Made by a program: the position numbers and the translations under genes. Shown here piece by piece: positions 1 through 9,211 of a stretch of DNA of 64,000 nt. The notes beneath the pieces are model-generated. The model was given only the letters and a program-made list of their open reading frames with translations. It made no database searches and was not told the origin of the DNA. Each line of letters opens with the position of its first letter. Within the stretch, counting starts at the first letter, position 1. This DNA comes from Polynucleobacter sp. 15G-AUS-farblos (GTDB lineage Bacteria > Pseudomonadota > Gammaproteobacteria > Burkholderiales > Burkholderiaceae): NCBI RefSeq assembly GCF_018882445.1, contig NZ_JACVOM010000004.1, positions 186,001 to 250,000 on the forward strand. Reading direction: 5' to 3'.

Positions 1-1029
1 AATGGCTATGGCGGTCTTGAGCACCGTAATAGCACTGCCTTGCTATGTCGTCGGGATCAAATTCCTCAAGATCAAGTGCTCTATGAAGAAAATGCTTACC
101 GAGAGTTTTTAGGTCTATGTAGTCATGAATATTTTCATGCATGGTTAGTTAAGCGCATTCAACCTAAAGTCTTTCAACCTTATCAACTCGATCGCAGAAA
201 TCACACTCGCTTGCTCTGGTTGTTTGAGGGCTTCACCAGCTACTACGATGATTTACAACTATTGCGCAGCAAGCGCATTGATCTCAAAACCTATTTGAAA
301 TTAGTCTCGGATAACTGGAATGGAATTTTGCGCGGCCCCGGAAGACAGAAGCAAAGTCTTGCCGATAGCTCATTTGATGCATGGACTAAGTATTACCAAG
401 CAGACGAAAATACGCCGAATGCTGTTGTGAGCTACTACGGAAAGGGCGCCCTATTGGCACTGGGCCTAGATCTACAAATCCGAGCATTCTCTAAAAATAA
501 ATTTTCTCTAGACGATCTCATGCGCCTCTTATGGAGAAAGCATGGCATCACGATGGATGGCATTGCCGAGGAAGGCATGGATGATTTACTCTACGAGCTC
601 CTGGGAGACGGCTTTACCAAAACTTGGAAGGAAATGAAGTCCAAGTATGTCTTTGGTACTGAAGATATTCCGATTCAGAAATGGATTAGCTCAAGATTAA
701 TTTCAGTGAAACCGAAATCTGAATCGAAACTGGAAAAATTAAAGTTGCAATTTGGTATGCGCCATGCCGACAGTAATGGATGGCTCAAAGTAACCCACGT
801 CCTAGATGGCGGGATAGCCCAAGCGATTGGTCTAGCATCCGGCGATTTATTAGCCAGCATTAATGGTCAGCGTATCACTAGCTCACGCTGGGATAAAGTA
901 TTGGGCGGACTAACAGAGGGTCAAAGTATCCATGTCTGTTTTTATCGAGACGACTTTATGCATGAGCGTTTAGCCCAAGTCACGGCGGCAACTCCTCCTC
1001 AGTATGAGCTCAGCACTACAAAACATTAA
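1..1029 (+). CDS. M61 family metallopeptidase (glycyl aminopeptidase-like), 5' truncated by window edge
   Basis: The reading frame is open from the first base, so the gene begins upstream and only the C-terminal 342 residues are seen; M61 proteins are usually about 580-620 residues. The visible part starts with the conserved GGLEHRNST stretch, followed by the zinc motif HEYFH at nt 124-138 (two His ligands and the catalytic Glu) and FEGFTSYYDD, which supplies the probable third ligand Glu. A PDZ-like domain fills the last 90 residues or so (GGIAQAIGLASGDLLASING). The family hydrolyses peptides, with preference for N-terminal Gly or Ala in characterised members; the substrate here is unknown. 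The gene ends 11 bp before ung. Confidence 0.88.
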   Translation, partial: NGYGGLEHRNSTALLCRRDQIPQDQVLYEENAYREFLGLCSHEYFHAWLVKRIQPKVFQPYQLDRRNHTRLLWLFEGFTSYYDDLQLLRSKRIDLKTYLKLVSDNWNGILRGPGRQKQSLADSSFDAWTKYYQADENTPNAVVSYYGKGALLALGLDLQIRAFSKNKFSLDDLMRLLWRKHGITMDGIAEEGMDDLLYELLGDGFTKTWKEMKSKYVFGTEDIPIQKWISSRLISVKPKSESKLEKLKLQFGMRHADSNGWLKVTHVLDGGIAQAIGLASGDLLASINGQRITSSRWDKVLGGLTEGQSIHVCFYRDDFMHERLAQVTAATPPQYELSTTKH

Positions 1030-1040
1030 TTACTCTTTTA

Positions 1041-1793
1041 ATGCGCTCTTTTTCTGAAGCAGATATTCCGCAGGACTGGCAGAAACTTTTGGGTGATTAT
1101 TTTGAGTCCAATGAATGGCTCGCATTAAAAAATAACTTGCAGTCAGCATTAGATCAAGGGTCAGACCTCATCCGACCAGCGCCTAAAGATTTTTTTAAAG
1201 CCTTACAGTTAACTCCGGTTGATTCAGTCAAGATAGTCATTCTCGGTCAAGATCCTTATCACTCACCTGGGCTTGCACAAGGGCTCGCCTTTTCTATTCC
1301 CGAAAATATTCCAACAAACTCGCGAGCGTTTCCAAGCTCGCTTCGCAACATCAGCAAAGCTTTAGCTTTAGATGGTTTTGGTCATCTACCTCATGGTGAC
1401 TTGCATGATTGGGCTAAGCAGGGCGTATTGCTGCTCAATACCGCACTTAGCGTGAGATTAGGTGAGGCCGCAAGCCATGCCAATCTAGGATGGAAAAGTC
1501 TGATTGATCGCTTAATCCATGCGCTCGCCCTTCATAAGCCCAATTTAGTTTGGATGTTGTGGGGAGGACATGCGCAATCTAAGTTAGCCCTCATACAAAA
1601 CTCTCAAAGCCAACTTATTCTTCAATCCTCACATCCATCGGGATTGGGAGTCTATAAAACGGATCGACCTTTTTTAGAGCCAGGAGGTCAAAGGAGTTGT
1701 GGCCACTTTAGCAAGACTAATGAATGGCTAAAGACCCACCAAATACCCCCGATTCAGTGGATAGGTCAGGCGAGTCCGGACTTATTTAGCTAA
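1041..1793 (+). CDS. ung: Uracil-DNA glycosylase (family 1 UDG)
   Basis: This enzyme removes uracil from DNA to start base excision repair. At 250 residues it is of normal length. The water-activating motif GQDPYH is at residues 69-74 with catalytic Asp71, the LLNTALSV strand at about 131-138, and the DNA-intercalating HPSGLGVY loop at 198-205 with His198. The ATG at 1041 gives an N-terminus of usual length. It follows the M61 peptidase by 11 bp, probably in one transcript, and its 3' end overlaps the end of the small membrane protein gene on the other strand by 12 bp. Confidence 0.97.
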   Translation: MRSFSEADIPQDWQKLLGDYFESNEWLALKNNLQSALDQGSDLIRPAPKDFFKALQLTPVDSVKIVILGQDPYHSPGLAQGLAFSIPENIPTNSRAFPSSLRNISKALALDGFGHLPHGDLHDWAKQGVLLLNTALSVRLGEAASHANLGWKSLIDRLIHALALHKPNLVWMLWGGHAQSKLALIQNSQSQLILQSSHPSGLGVYKTDRPFLEPGGQRSCGHFSKTNEWLKTHQIPPIQWIGQASPDLFS

Positions 1794-2078
1794 AGCGGTG
1801 TAGGTGCAGCCTACTAAACAAGAGGTAACAATCGCACTGAGCCACTCCAGCATCTGTCCCGATTGAAAAAAGCCTGTGTATTGGCCTAAATATGAGCTAG
1901 CAATTGCTGCAATAAAGCCCAGAAAGACGGCTAAGAGGAGCTTTATGGGTTTTGAACCACTAGATTTCCCAGGGTAAAAAATCCAGGCTGAAGCCCCTGA
2001 TACCCCGCCAATTAGCAGAAAAGCCAAAAACCCCATTGTTACCCCCATTAATAGCGTCATCAAATCTATAATCCCCAT
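1782..2078 (-). CDS. Small hydrophobic membrane protein, unknown function
   Basis: The 98-residue protein has three hydrophobic stretches (about residues 4-25, 37-55 and 70-95) with Gly-rich turns such as [15 protein letters not shown]. It resembles small stress-associated inner-membrane proteins of the GlsB/YeaQ type in size and layout, but no diagnostic motif was recognised, so function is left open. The chosen ATG at 2078 lies one base from the hemA ATG on the opposite strand; internal ATGs at 2060, 2048 and 2036 are alternatives that would make room for a leader. The frame also extends nine codons further upstream into hemA, which is unlikely. The convergent 3' end overlaps ung by 12 bp. 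Confidence 0.6.
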   Translation of the reverse strand: MGIIDLMTLLMGVTMGFLAFLLIGGVSGASAWIFYPGKSSGSKPIKLLLAVFLGFIAAIASSYLGQYTGFFQSGQMLEWLSAIVTSCLVGCTYTALAK

Positions 2079-2079
2079 T

Positions 2080-3396
2080 ATGAAGTTGTTGACACTCGGC
2101 ATCAATCATCACACAGCGCCGGTCGCCATTCGGGAAAAAGTTGCCTTTGATCCTGAATTTCTTCAAGAAGCGTTGCACGATCTTCGCCAACACTTAGTTG
2201 GCGCGAATCAGGCTGGGCTGCCTGAGGCTACGATTTTGTCAACCTGCAACCGCACTGAAGTCTACTGCGCTGCGAATGATGCGAGTGCTGCTGGCCTTTT
2301 GCATGAAGCCACTTTTGATTGGCTCGCTAAAACCCAACAACTTGCACCAAGCAGCCTGCAACCCCACATTTATTCCCTTCCCCAATCAGATGCAGTACGT
2401 CACGCCTTTAGAGTGGCGTGCGGATTAGACTCGATGGTGATTGGTGAAACCCAAATCTTAGGGCAAATGAAAGATGCCGTTCGCACCGCTAATGATGCGG
2501 GTGTACTTGGCACTTACCTCAATCAACTCTTTCAGAAGACATTTGCTGTTGCAAAAGAAGTACGTGGCTCTACTGAAATTGGCGCGCATTCTATTTCGAT
2601 GGCAGCTGCTTCAGTGCGCTTATCGGAGCGTATCTTTGAAAAGATTTCTGATCAGCGGATTTTATTCATTGGTGCAGGTGACATGATTACCCTGTGTGCA
2701 ACGCATTTTGTTTCGCGTAAACCAAAAAATGTATCTATTGCTAATCGCACAATTGAACGCGGCCAAGAATTAGCAGACTCTATCTCTGCACAAGATGTTC
2801 AGGCTGATTCTTTCAGGCTATCCGAGCTTCCTGGACGTCTTCATGAATTTGACATCATCGTTTCCAGTACTGCCTCTTCTTTACCGATTATTGGTCTAGG
2901 CATGGTTGAAAGCGCCTTAAAACAACGGCGCCATAAGCCTATGGTCATGATTGACCTAGCGGTTCCTCGCGACATTGAGCCGGAAATTGCTAGATTAGAT
3001 GACGTCTACCTCTACACCGTCGACGACCTTGGCGTCATGATTCAAACGGGTGCCAATTTACGTCAAGCTGCAGTAAGTCAAGCTGAGGCGATTATCGAAG
3101 ATCGCGTTGGTAACTTTATGCACTGGATGCATGGCCGCAATGCAGTGCCCATCATTCAAGACATTCAACAACAAGGTGAACGCTTAAGACAACTTGAGCT
3201 TGAACGCGCCATGAAGCGCCTGATGCGCGGCGATGATCCTCAAGAAGTTCTCAATGCTATGGCTCAAGGTCTGACTAATAAATTCTTGCATGGGTCTCTT
3301 CATGCACTCCAGCACTCTAACGGCGCAGAGCGTGATGCCCTAGTGAAGTTACTGCCTAAATTATTTGCCTCGCATTCCAAACCAGAAGACCATTAG
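2080..3396 (+). CDS. hemA: Glutamyl-tRNA reductase
   Basis: Catalyses NADPH-dependent reduction of glutamyl-tRNA to glutamate-1-semialdehyde, the first committed step of C5-pathway tetrapyrrole synthesis. The 438 residues contain the N-terminal [14 protein letters not shown] motif (8-20), the catalytic Cys56 in [26 protein letters not shown] at about 115-129, and a NADPH-binding domain with the glycine-containing FIGAGDM turn. The ATG at 2080 fits the family N-terminus, yet there is no obvious Shine-Dalgarno and the divergent gene starts one base away, so translation may be leaderless or weakly initiated. Its stop codon abuts the prfA start, giving a hemA-prfA-prmC operon as in many proteobacteria. 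Confidence 0.97.
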   Translation: MKLLTLGINHHTAPVAIREKVAFDPEFLQEALHDLRQHLVGANQAGLPEATILSTCNRTEVYCAANDASAAGLLHEATFDWLAKTQQLAPSSLQPHIYSLPQSDAVRHAFRVACGLDSMVIGETQILGQMKDAVRTANDAGVLGTYLNQLFQKTFAVAKEVRGSTEIGAHSISMAAASVRLSERIFEKISDQRILFIGAGDMITLCATHFVSRKPKNVSIANRTIERGQELADSISAQDVQADSFRLSELPGRLHEFDIIVSSTASSLPIIGLGMVESALKQRRHKPMVMIDLAVPRDIEPEIARLDDVYLYTVDDLGVMIQTGANLRQAAVSQAEAIIEDRVGNFMHWMHGRNAVPIIQDIQQQGERLRQLELERAMKRLMRGDDPQEVLNAMAQGLTNKFLHGSLHALQHSNGAERDALVKLLPKLFASHSKPEDH

Positions 3397-4476
3397 ATGA
3401 AGCCCAGCATGCGGGCTAAGCTAGATCATCTAGACACGCGCTTAGCCGAACTCAACTCTCTTTTAACTTCTGAAGAAGCAACCAAAGATATGGATGCTTA
3501 TCGGAAGCTCACGCGCGAGCATTCTGATATCGCCACTGTTGTAGAGCAATTTGGCTTATACAAGCAGGCTGAAGCAGATGCTCAAGCCGCAGAGGAAATG
3601 CGCAAAGACCCTGAGATGAAGGACTTTGCCGATGAGGAGCAAAAGCAAGCGCAAGCGACGATGGAAGAGCTGGAGGGGGCCTTACAAAAGCTCCTGCTAC
3701 CCAAAGATGTAAACGATGAGCGGAATGTGTTCTTAGAAATTCGTGCTGGTACTGGTGGTGATGAGAGCGCCCTATTTGCTGGTGACTTACTCCGCATGTA
3801 CACCCGCTTTGCTGAACGCCAAGGCTGGAAAGTAGAAGTCGTTAGTGCCGCTGAATCTGACTTAGGTGGTTATAAAGAAGTTGTACTCCGCCTGGTTGGG
3901 CAGGCAGTATATTCTCGACTCAAATTTGAGTCTGGTGGACATCGTGTGCAACGGGTTCCCCAAACGGAGACTCAAGGTCGCATCCACACATCGGCCTGTA
4001 CCGTGGCTGTCATGCCTGAAGCAGATGAATTAGAGGCTGTCAAAATCAATCCAGCTGAATTGCGGATTGATACCTTCCGCGCCTCTGGTGCAGGTGGCCA
4101 GCACATCAATAAAACGGACTCTGCAGTACGTATCACACATCTACCTACCGGTACGGTTGTGGAATGTCAGGATGATAGAAGTCAGCACCGTAATCGCGAA
4201 CAGGCAATGAAGGTCTTAGTGTCTCGCATCATGGATGCGCGTGAGCGTGAAAAGCATCAGCTTGAAGCACAAACTCGTAAATCATTAATTGGCTCTGGTG
4301 ATCGTAGCGACCGTATTCGGACTTATAACTTTCCGCAGGGACGCATCACAGATCACCGCATTAATCTTACGCTCTACAAAATTGATGCCATGATGGATGG
4401 TGATATTGATGATCTTTGCAACGCTCTGGCTTCCGAACATCAGGCTGAATTACTCGCTGCCCTGGGCGATAGCTAA
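3397..4476 (+). CDS. prfA: Peptide chain release factor 1
   Basis: RF1 terminates translation at UAA and UAG. The 359-residue protein has the hydrolysis motif GGQ at 233-235 within [20 protein letters not shown] and the RF1-type codon-recognition tripeptide P-Q-T at 188-190. The PxT tripeptide separates RF1 from RF2, which carries SPF there. The ATG at 3397 immediately follows the hemA TAG with no spacer, so translation is probably coupled. The next gene is prmC, whose product methylates the GGQ glutamine of this protein, which makes functional sense of the order. Confidence 0.98.
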   Translation: MKPSMRAKLDHLDTRLAELNSLLTSEEATKDMDAYRKLTREHSDIATVVEQFGLYKQAEADAQAAEEMRKDPEMKDFADEEQKQAQATMEELEGALQKLLLPKDVNDERNVFLEIRAGTGGDESALFAGDLLRMYTRFAERQGWKVEVVSAAESDLGGYKEVVLRLVGQAVYSRLKFESGGHRVQRVPQTETQGRIHTSACTVAVMPEADELEAVKINPAELRIDTFRASGAGGQHINKTDSAVRITHLPTGTVVECQDDRSQHRNREQAMKVLVSRIMDAREREKHQLEAQTRKSLIGSGDRSDRIRTYNFPQGRITDHRINLTLYKIDAMMDGDIDDLCNALASEHQAELLAALGDS

Positions 4477-4482
4477 TAAAAA

Positions 4483-5325
4483 ATGGGTGCTAATTTGTCA
4501 TTGCGTGACTTGTTGCGCAGTTCTACCCTTCCTCAAAGCGATACGCGCTTATTACTAGCCCATGTTCTAGATAAGCACTATCAGCTTCCTCGGTCAGCCC
4601 TACTATCTCGGGATGATATGGAGCTCAGCCCAATTGCCCTCGCAGACTGGAAGCTACTAGAAACTAAACGCCTTAATGGTGAACCGATTGCCTATCTCGT
4701 GGGTAAAAAGGGATTTCACAATATTGAATTACAAGTGGCGCCAGGGGTATTAATTCCCCGCCCAGAAACTGAGCTCCTGGTTGAGATTGGGCTTTTAGAG
4801 ATCTCTCGCTTAGGCGGCAAAGCCCAGATACTAGATTTGGGCACTGGCTCTGGCGCAATTGCCCTTGCTATTGCGAGCGCAGCACCAGACTCTCAGGTTG
4901 TTGCAACTGATCAAGCTCCAGAAGCATTAGCAATAGCTAGATCCAATGCGCAATATTTAAAGCTAGAGCGCCAAGTACAGTTTGTACAAGGTAGTTGGTA
5001 TGAGGCCATTGAGAGAGAGGCTACTTTTGATCTCATTTTGAGTAATCCCCCTTATATAGAAAAAGGGGATCCCCACCTACAACAAGGTGACCTACGCTTT
5101 GAACCAATCCATGCGCTAACTGATCAAGCGAATGGCCTAAGTTGTTTAGCTGCCATCATCTCCAAGGCCAAACTGCACTTAAATCCAAAAGGGCTGATTG
5201 CAGTCGAACACGGATTCGATCAGTCAGATGCCGTAGTCGCACTGATGAAGTCTGCAGGCCTGGAGGATATTCAAACCCACCTGGATCTGGCGGGCCACCG
5301 CCGGGTAGCCTCTGGTAGAAAATAA
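4483..5325 (+). CDS. prmC: Release factor glutamine methyltransferase
   Basis: Transfers a methyl group from S-adenosylmethionine to the glutamine of the GGQ motif in release factors. The 280 residues comprise an N-terminal helical substrate-recognition domain and a Rossmann methyltransferase domain with the SAM loop DLGTGSGAIAL (118-128) and the catalytic NPPY at 188-191, the family signature. GVLIPRPETELLVE (88-101) is also typical. It starts 6 bp after prfA and is the third gene of the hemA-prfA-prmC set. Confidence 0.97.
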   Translation: MGANLSLRDLLRSSTLPQSDTRLLLAHVLDKHYQLPRSALLSRDDMELSPIALADWKLLETKRLNGEPIAYLVGKKGFHNIELQVAPGVLIPRPETELLVEIGLLEISRLGGKAQILDLGTGSGAIALAIASAAPDSQVVATDQAPEALAIARSNAQYLKLERQVQFVQGSWYEAIEREATFDLILSNPPYIEKGDPHLQQGDLRFEPIHALTDQANGLSCLAAIISKAKLHLNPKGLIAVEHGFDQSDAVVALMKSAGLEDIQTHLDLAGHRRVASGRK

Positions 5326-5425
5326 GGTATTTGAATAACCCTTTTTGGGATAAAGTCTTAAAATTAAGCAAGCGTAGATTTTCACAGGCGCATTTACAGA
5401 AACACCGCTCTTCTAGAAAGAATTT

Positions 5426-5734
5426 ATGGATACACAAGCTCAAATTAAAGAAATCGTGACAAGCCATCCCGTGGTCTTGTTTATGAAAGGTACTGCTCAG
5501 TTTCCACAGTGTGGATTTTCAGGAAACGCCATCAATATCCTGCGTGCAAGCGGTGTTGAGAAGTTGCATACCGTGAACGTATTAGAAGATGAAGGCATTC
5601 GTCAAGGCATCAAACAGTTTTCAAATTGGCCAACGATTCCTCAGCTCTATATCAACGGTGAATTTATTGGTGGCTCTGACATCATGACTGAAATGTTTCA
5701 ATCTGGTGAATTGCAAAAGATCGTACAAGCCTAA
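5426..5734 (+). CDS. grxD: Monothiol glutaredoxin, Grx4 family
   Basis: A 102-residue monothiol glutaredoxin with the active site CGFS at 29-32, the signature of proteins that bind a shared [2Fe-2S] cluster with glutathione and work in iron-sulfur cluster trafficking. Other family marks are VVLFMKGT near residue 16 and WPTIPQLYINGEFIGGSDI (about 72-90). It lies 100 bp after prmC on the same strand, so it may share the transcript or have its own promoter. BolA-type partners of Grx4 are known, and an IbaG-like protein is encoded elsewhere in this window (34754-35002). Confidence 0.96.
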   Translation: MDTQAQIKEIVTSHPVVLFMKGTAQFPQCGFSGNAINILRASGVEKLHTVNVLEDEGIRQGIKQFSNWPTIPQLYINGEFIGGSDIMTEMFQSGELQKIVQA

Positions 5735-5749
5735 TTTCGTATTGCTTTC

Positions 5750-7024
5750 GTGACTTTTGATTTAAGTTCTCTAGTACTTTTTGGCCTACCATTTGCTTTA
5801 TGTGTAGGCCTTTTAGTTTATGTGTTGAATTTACGTTCAGCCTTAGCTCGTACTGAATTACAAGCCCAAACAGAAGCTTCACTAGCCATCACCCTGCGCA
5901 CCGAGCGCGATCAGGCATTACAAAATGCCATTCGCTTAGAAGCAGAGTTGGATTCCGAGCGCAAGCAAGGTTTGGGCAGAATCGAATCGCTGAATGAAGC
6001 TAAAGAAGCTTTAACAAATCAATTCAAGAATCTAGCTAATGAGATTCTGGAAGATAAATCCAAGCGTTTCACCGAACAAAATGCCGCCAGCTTAGATGCC
6101 ATCCTCAAACCACTCCAAACCAAACTCACTGAGTTCAAAGAGCAGGTGAACACCTCTTATGGCAATGAAGCTCGTGAACGCTTTGCCCTAAGAAGTGAAA
6201 TTGAACGTTTAGCCAATTTGAACTTGAAGATGTCAGATGAGACTCGTTCTTTGACGCAAGCCTTAAAAGGGGATTCCAAAGTTCAAGGTAATTGGGGTGA
6301 ATTGGTCCTTGAGTCTATTTTGGAGTCTTCAGGGCTGCGTAAAGGTGAAGAGTATTTAGTTCAAGACAGCCACACCCAAATTGATGGCTCGCGTTTGCAG
6401 CCTGACGTAGTGGTCAAACTACCAGAGGGCAGAAGTCTGGTGGTGGACAGCAAAGTATCCATTACCGCTTATGCACGGCATGCTGAGGCTACTGATCCAG
6501 CGGCGGCTGAGCTAGAGCTGGCGGCGCATATCCAGTCATTACGCCAACATATTCAAGGTCTTTCTGGCAAGAACTACAGCTCCTTATATGGCATTGGTTC
6601 AGTCGATTTTGTGTTGATGTTCGTACCAATTGAGCCTGCCTTTTTATTGGCACTCAAAACAGCACCCAATCTCTATCAAGAAGCACTAGCAAAAAATATT
6701 GTGCTGGTTTGTCCAAGCACCTTAATGGCTACTTTAAGAACAGTTGCGCACTTATGGAGACAAGATCATCAGAATCGTAATGCTTTGGAAATTGCAAAAC
6801 AATGCGGCAACCTCTACGATAAGTTTGTTGGCTTTGTAGATGATCTAGAGAAACTGGGGCAACGCTTAGATCAAGCGCAAACTAGTTACCACGATGCATT
6901 CAATAAACTAAAAAGCGGTAAGGGTAATCTCATTCGCTCCGCTGAGAAGGTTCGGGAGCTTGGGGTCAAGCCTAGTAAAAATCTGGCTGCGCCCTTAATT
7001 GAATCTGCTGCAGACCCTGAGTAA
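5750..7024 (+). CDS. rmuC: RmuC family DNA recombination-limiting protein
   Basis: RmuC proteins are membrane-anchored and were linked in Escherichia coli to limiting inverted-repeat rearrangements; they carry a predicted nuclease-like fold. The 424-residue protein has an N-terminal membrane anchor (about 6-26), a long coiled coil (about 28-175), then the RmuC domain with GNWGELVLESILESSGLR, LPEGRSLVVDSKVS and FVPIEPAFLLAL. The start is a GTG at 5750, 15 bp after grxD, with no clear Shine-Dalgarno. A bidirectional terminator follows at 7049. Confidence 0.93.
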   Translation: MTFDLSSLVLFGLPFALCVGLLVYVLNLRSALARTELQAQTEASLAITLRTERDQALQNAIRLEAELDSERKQGLGRIESLNEAKEALTNQFKNLANEILEDKSKRFTEQNAASLDAILKPLQTKLTEFKEQVNTSYGNEARERFALRSEIERLANLNLKMSDETRSLTQALKGDSKVQGNWGELVLESILESSGLRKGEEYLVQDSHTQIDGSRLQPDVVVKLPEGRSLVVDSKVSITAYARHAEATDPAAAELELAAHIQSLRQHIQGLSGKNYSSLYGIGSVDFVLMFVPIEPAFLLALKTAPNLYQEALAKNIVLVCPSTLMATLRTVAHLWRQDHQNRNALEIAKQCGNLYDKFVGFVDDLEKLGQRLDQAQTSYHDAFNKLKSGKGNLIRSAEKVRELGVKPSKNLAAPLIESAADPE

Positions 7025-7048
7025 GTCCTCTACTTTTTAAGGTAAATA

Positions 7049-7086
7049 AAAACCCCGCTTAGCTTTCACTATGCGGGGTTTTCTTT
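7049..7086. terminator. Bidirectional rho-independent terminator between rmuC and the phasin gene
   Basis: The 8-bp arms AACCCCGC (7051-7058) and GCGGGGTT (7073-7080) flank a 14-nt loop. The plus strand continues with TTCTTT and the minus strand reads into TTTTTATTT, so both convergent genes can end here. Confidence 0.9.
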
Positions 7087-7126
7087 AAATCGTATTACGA
7101 AACTACAACTAACTTATCAAAGTTAA

Positions 7127-7711
7127 TTAAGCAGATTTACGGCTACGTGATGCAGGTGTAGCAGCTTTCTTAACTTGAGCAATCTGACCTTGAACAGCGT
7201 CGATTGCTTGATCAGCAGTTTTTTCTGCAGTTGCAAAAGCTTCTTTGCTAGCAGCACGGAACTGCTCGAAACCTTGCAATGCGCTACCGTATACAGTTTT
7301 AAAAGAAGACACAAATACGTCTGAACCAGCAGGTGCATTAGCGGCAACAGTGTTGATCCAATCTTGGAAACCATCTTGCAATTGGTCAATGCTTGCATCA
7401 ACTACATTTGCAAATTCCTTATTGCCATCACGTAAAACCTTAGTTACTTTCTTTTGATAAGCAGCAGCTTGGTTACCAGCAGCTTGCAATGTGTCAGCGC
7501 TCAACATTTCAGTAACTTGTTTTAGGTCTTTAGCAGTCAAAACTTGTTGAATACCGTCTTGAGCATTTACCAATGCATCTTTAGAAGCAGCGTAGTTCAA
7601 CTCAGCCAATTTCTGAGCATTTTCCAAAGCAGCTTCGCTCAAAGAAAATGAAGTCTCGAGGCCCTTGCTGTTAATTTGGGACAATTTAGCGGTGATTTGT
7701 TCTTGGTTCAT
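7127..7711 (-). CDS. phaP: Phasin family protein (polyhydroxyalkanoate granule-associated)
   Basis: Phasins coat intracellular polyhydroxyalkanoate granules and set their number and size. The 194-residue protein is almost wholly helical, Ala- and Gln-rich, with the phasin pattern near residues 20-75 (SLSEAALENAQKLAELNYAASKDAL) and an Ala/Lys/Arg tail (KKAATPASRSRKSA) like many betaproteobacterial PhaP proteins. A Shine-Dalgarno (GGAG) lies 5-8 bases before the ATG at 7711. It is a single-gene unit ending in the shared terminator at 7049. The symbol assumes it is a structural phasin; paralogues elsewhere would make numbering uncertain. Confidence 0.9.
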   Translation of the reverse strand: MNQEQITAKLSQINSKGLETSFSLSEAALENAQKLAELNYAASKDALVNAQDGIQQVLTAKDLKQVTEMLSADTLQAAGNQAAAYQKKVTKVLRDGNKEFANVVDASIDQLQDGFQDWINTVAANAPAGSDVFVSSFKTVYGSALQGFEQFRAASKEAFATAEKTADQAIDAVQGQIAQVKKAATPASRSRKSA

Positions 7712-7785
7712 GTATTTCTCCAGTAATTAAGTGGTACAACTAGTCAATTAAGTGCATTTAAGGAGAATTCATTTACCTTAAATAT

Positions 7786-7794
7786 TGCACTGCA
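7786..7794. promoter_or_regulatory. TGCA-n-TGCA palindrome upstream of the phasin gene
   Basis: TGCACTGCA lies 75 bp before the phasin start, in the 166-bp region shared with the divergent transporter gene. Phasin genes are commonly repressed by PhaR, so an operator is expected in this region. That this palindrome is the operator is inference only. Confidence 0.25.
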
Positions 7795-7818
7795 CCATGA
7801 AACTTTAACTGAAGCAAT

Positions 7819-7881
7819 ATGACAAAGCAAGAACTTTTTGCTGCTATGCAACAAATATTTACTGAAGAAGTATTAAATTGA
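7819..7881 (+). CDS. Possible 20-codon leader ORF overlapping the transporter start
   Basis: An ATG at 7819 opens a 20-codon frame (MTKQELFAAM...) whose TGA at 7879-7881 overlaps the TTG start of the downstream transporter (7878-7880) in another frame. Such stop-start overlap is typical of translational coupling. No strong ribosome binding site precedes the ATG. It may be a regulatory leader or chance. Confidence 0.35.
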   Translation: MTKQELFAAMQQIFTEEVLN

Positions 7882-9203
7882 ATAAAATCAATAACTTAGA
7901 ATCTAATAATTCTACCCAATCTTACCGAAAAGTAGCTACTGCAGCCTGTTTTGGTACTTTTTTGGAGTGGTATGACTTTCTCACCTTTGCCACCTTGGCG
8001 GTTATTTTTGGACCACTATTCTTCCCCTCAAGCGACCCTAATGCCGGCCTTCTGGCGAGCTTAGCGACATTCGGCGTTGGAATGGTAGTAAGGCCTATTG
8101 GAGCGGCTATTTTTGGCTCTATGGGCGACCGTATCGGCCGTAAGCCCGTCTTCATGATCACAATCGCTTTGATGGGTATAGCAACTTTTAGCGTCGGCTT
8201 TTTACCCAGCTATGCACAAATTGGTATTTGGGCTCCCATCCTCTTGGTGGGGCTACGTTTAATGCAAGGGCTATCCGCTGGCGGCGAAATCGGCGGAAGC
8301 GCCGTCTATTTAACTGAGCATGCTGGGGATCAATATCGGGGCTTCAAAACCAGCTTCTTACAACTGATGGGGCCGCTTGGTATTTTATTTTCCACTTTGC
8401 AAATTGCTATCTTGCGCTATTACCTCACCAATGAAGAATTTCTCTCCTGGGGATGGCGTGTGCCGTTTTGGGTTTCTATTATTCTTTTGCTGATCGCCTT
8501 TAAGGCACGGATGGCGCTAGAAGAAACTCCCGTATTTCTGGAACTCAATAAGAGCAGCGTCAAAGTTAAAAATCCTTTGCGAAGCAATTTCAAGGACGCT
8601 CATACACGCAAGCGCATGTTCTTACTCTTCTTTTGTATTTCTGCAGGTGGCGCAGTACTCTTCTTTTCTGTCCAGGTATATACGGCAATCTTTCTAAAAA
8701 CCTCAGTCAAACTAGCGCCACAATTAGTTGATCAACTCAGCATCTATGCAACCCTAGCCTTATTTCCACTGACACTTTTTGCAGGCTGGCTATCTGACAA
8801 GATTGGGCGCAAGCCTGTTGTAGTAAGCGGGCTTTTTCTGGGTGCAATATGTATTCATCCCGCCTATCAATTGCTTCAACAATATGGACAAGCAAACAAT
8901 GTGGGCATGATTGCCCTACTGCTAACCATTCTCTCGCTTGCCCTTGCTTTGGTGGTTGGACCTCAAACGGCGCTACTGGCTGAACTCTTCCCAGCGAAGA
9001 CCAGAAACTCTGCGGCAACTTTTCCACATAATTTAGCTGCTGGATGGATAGGTGGTTTATTGCCACTAATCGTGACCTGGCTGAACCAAAAATGGGAGAG
9101 TGATGTCGCTGGCCTCTGGTATCCAACCATCTTCTTAGCCAGTGGCGCGATCATTGCCCTGCTCTATTTACCAGAAACACATAAAACAAATTTGCATCAC
9201 TAA
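7878..9203 (+). CDS. MFS transporter, metabolite:H+ symporter (MHS) type
   Basis: A 441-residue inner-membrane permease with about 12 hydrophobic segments. The family marks are the N-terminal TFLEWYDFLTFATLAVIFGPLFFP, the loop 2-3 motif GSMGDRIGRKPVFM, and LMQGLSAGGEIGGSAVYLTEH, all characteristic of the MHS branch (citrate, alpha-ketoglutarate, proline/betaine and shikimate carriers). The inner repeat copy is GWLSDKIGRKPVVV in the second half. The only sensible start is a TTG at 7878, preceded by GAAGAAG, overlapping a small upstream ORF. The gene for a secreted amidohydrolase follows 8 bp downstream, suggesting the pair handle one organic acid or amide. Substrate unknown. Confidence 0.9.
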   Translation: MNKINNLESNNSTQSYRKVATAACFGTFLEWYDFLTFATLAVIFGPLFFPSSDPNAGLLASLATFGVGMVVRPIGAAIFGSMGDRIGRKPVFMITIALMGIATFSVGFLPSYAQIGIWAPILLVGLRLMQGLSAGGEIGGSAVYLTEHAGDQYRGFKTSFLQLMGPLGILFSTLQIAILRYYLTNEEFLSWGWRVPFWVSIILLLIAFKARMALEETPVFLELNKSSVKVKNPLRSNFKDAHTRKRMFLLFFCISAGGAVLFFSVQVYTAIFLKTSVKLAPQLVDQLSIYATLALFPLTLFAGWLSDKIGRKPVVVSGLFLGAICIHPAYQLLQQYGQANNVGMIALLLTILSLALALVVGPQTALLAELFPAKTRNSAATFPHNLAAGWIGGLLPLIVTWLNQKWESDVAGLWYPTIFLASGAIIALLYLPETHKTNLHH

Positions 9204-9211
9204 AATAAATC

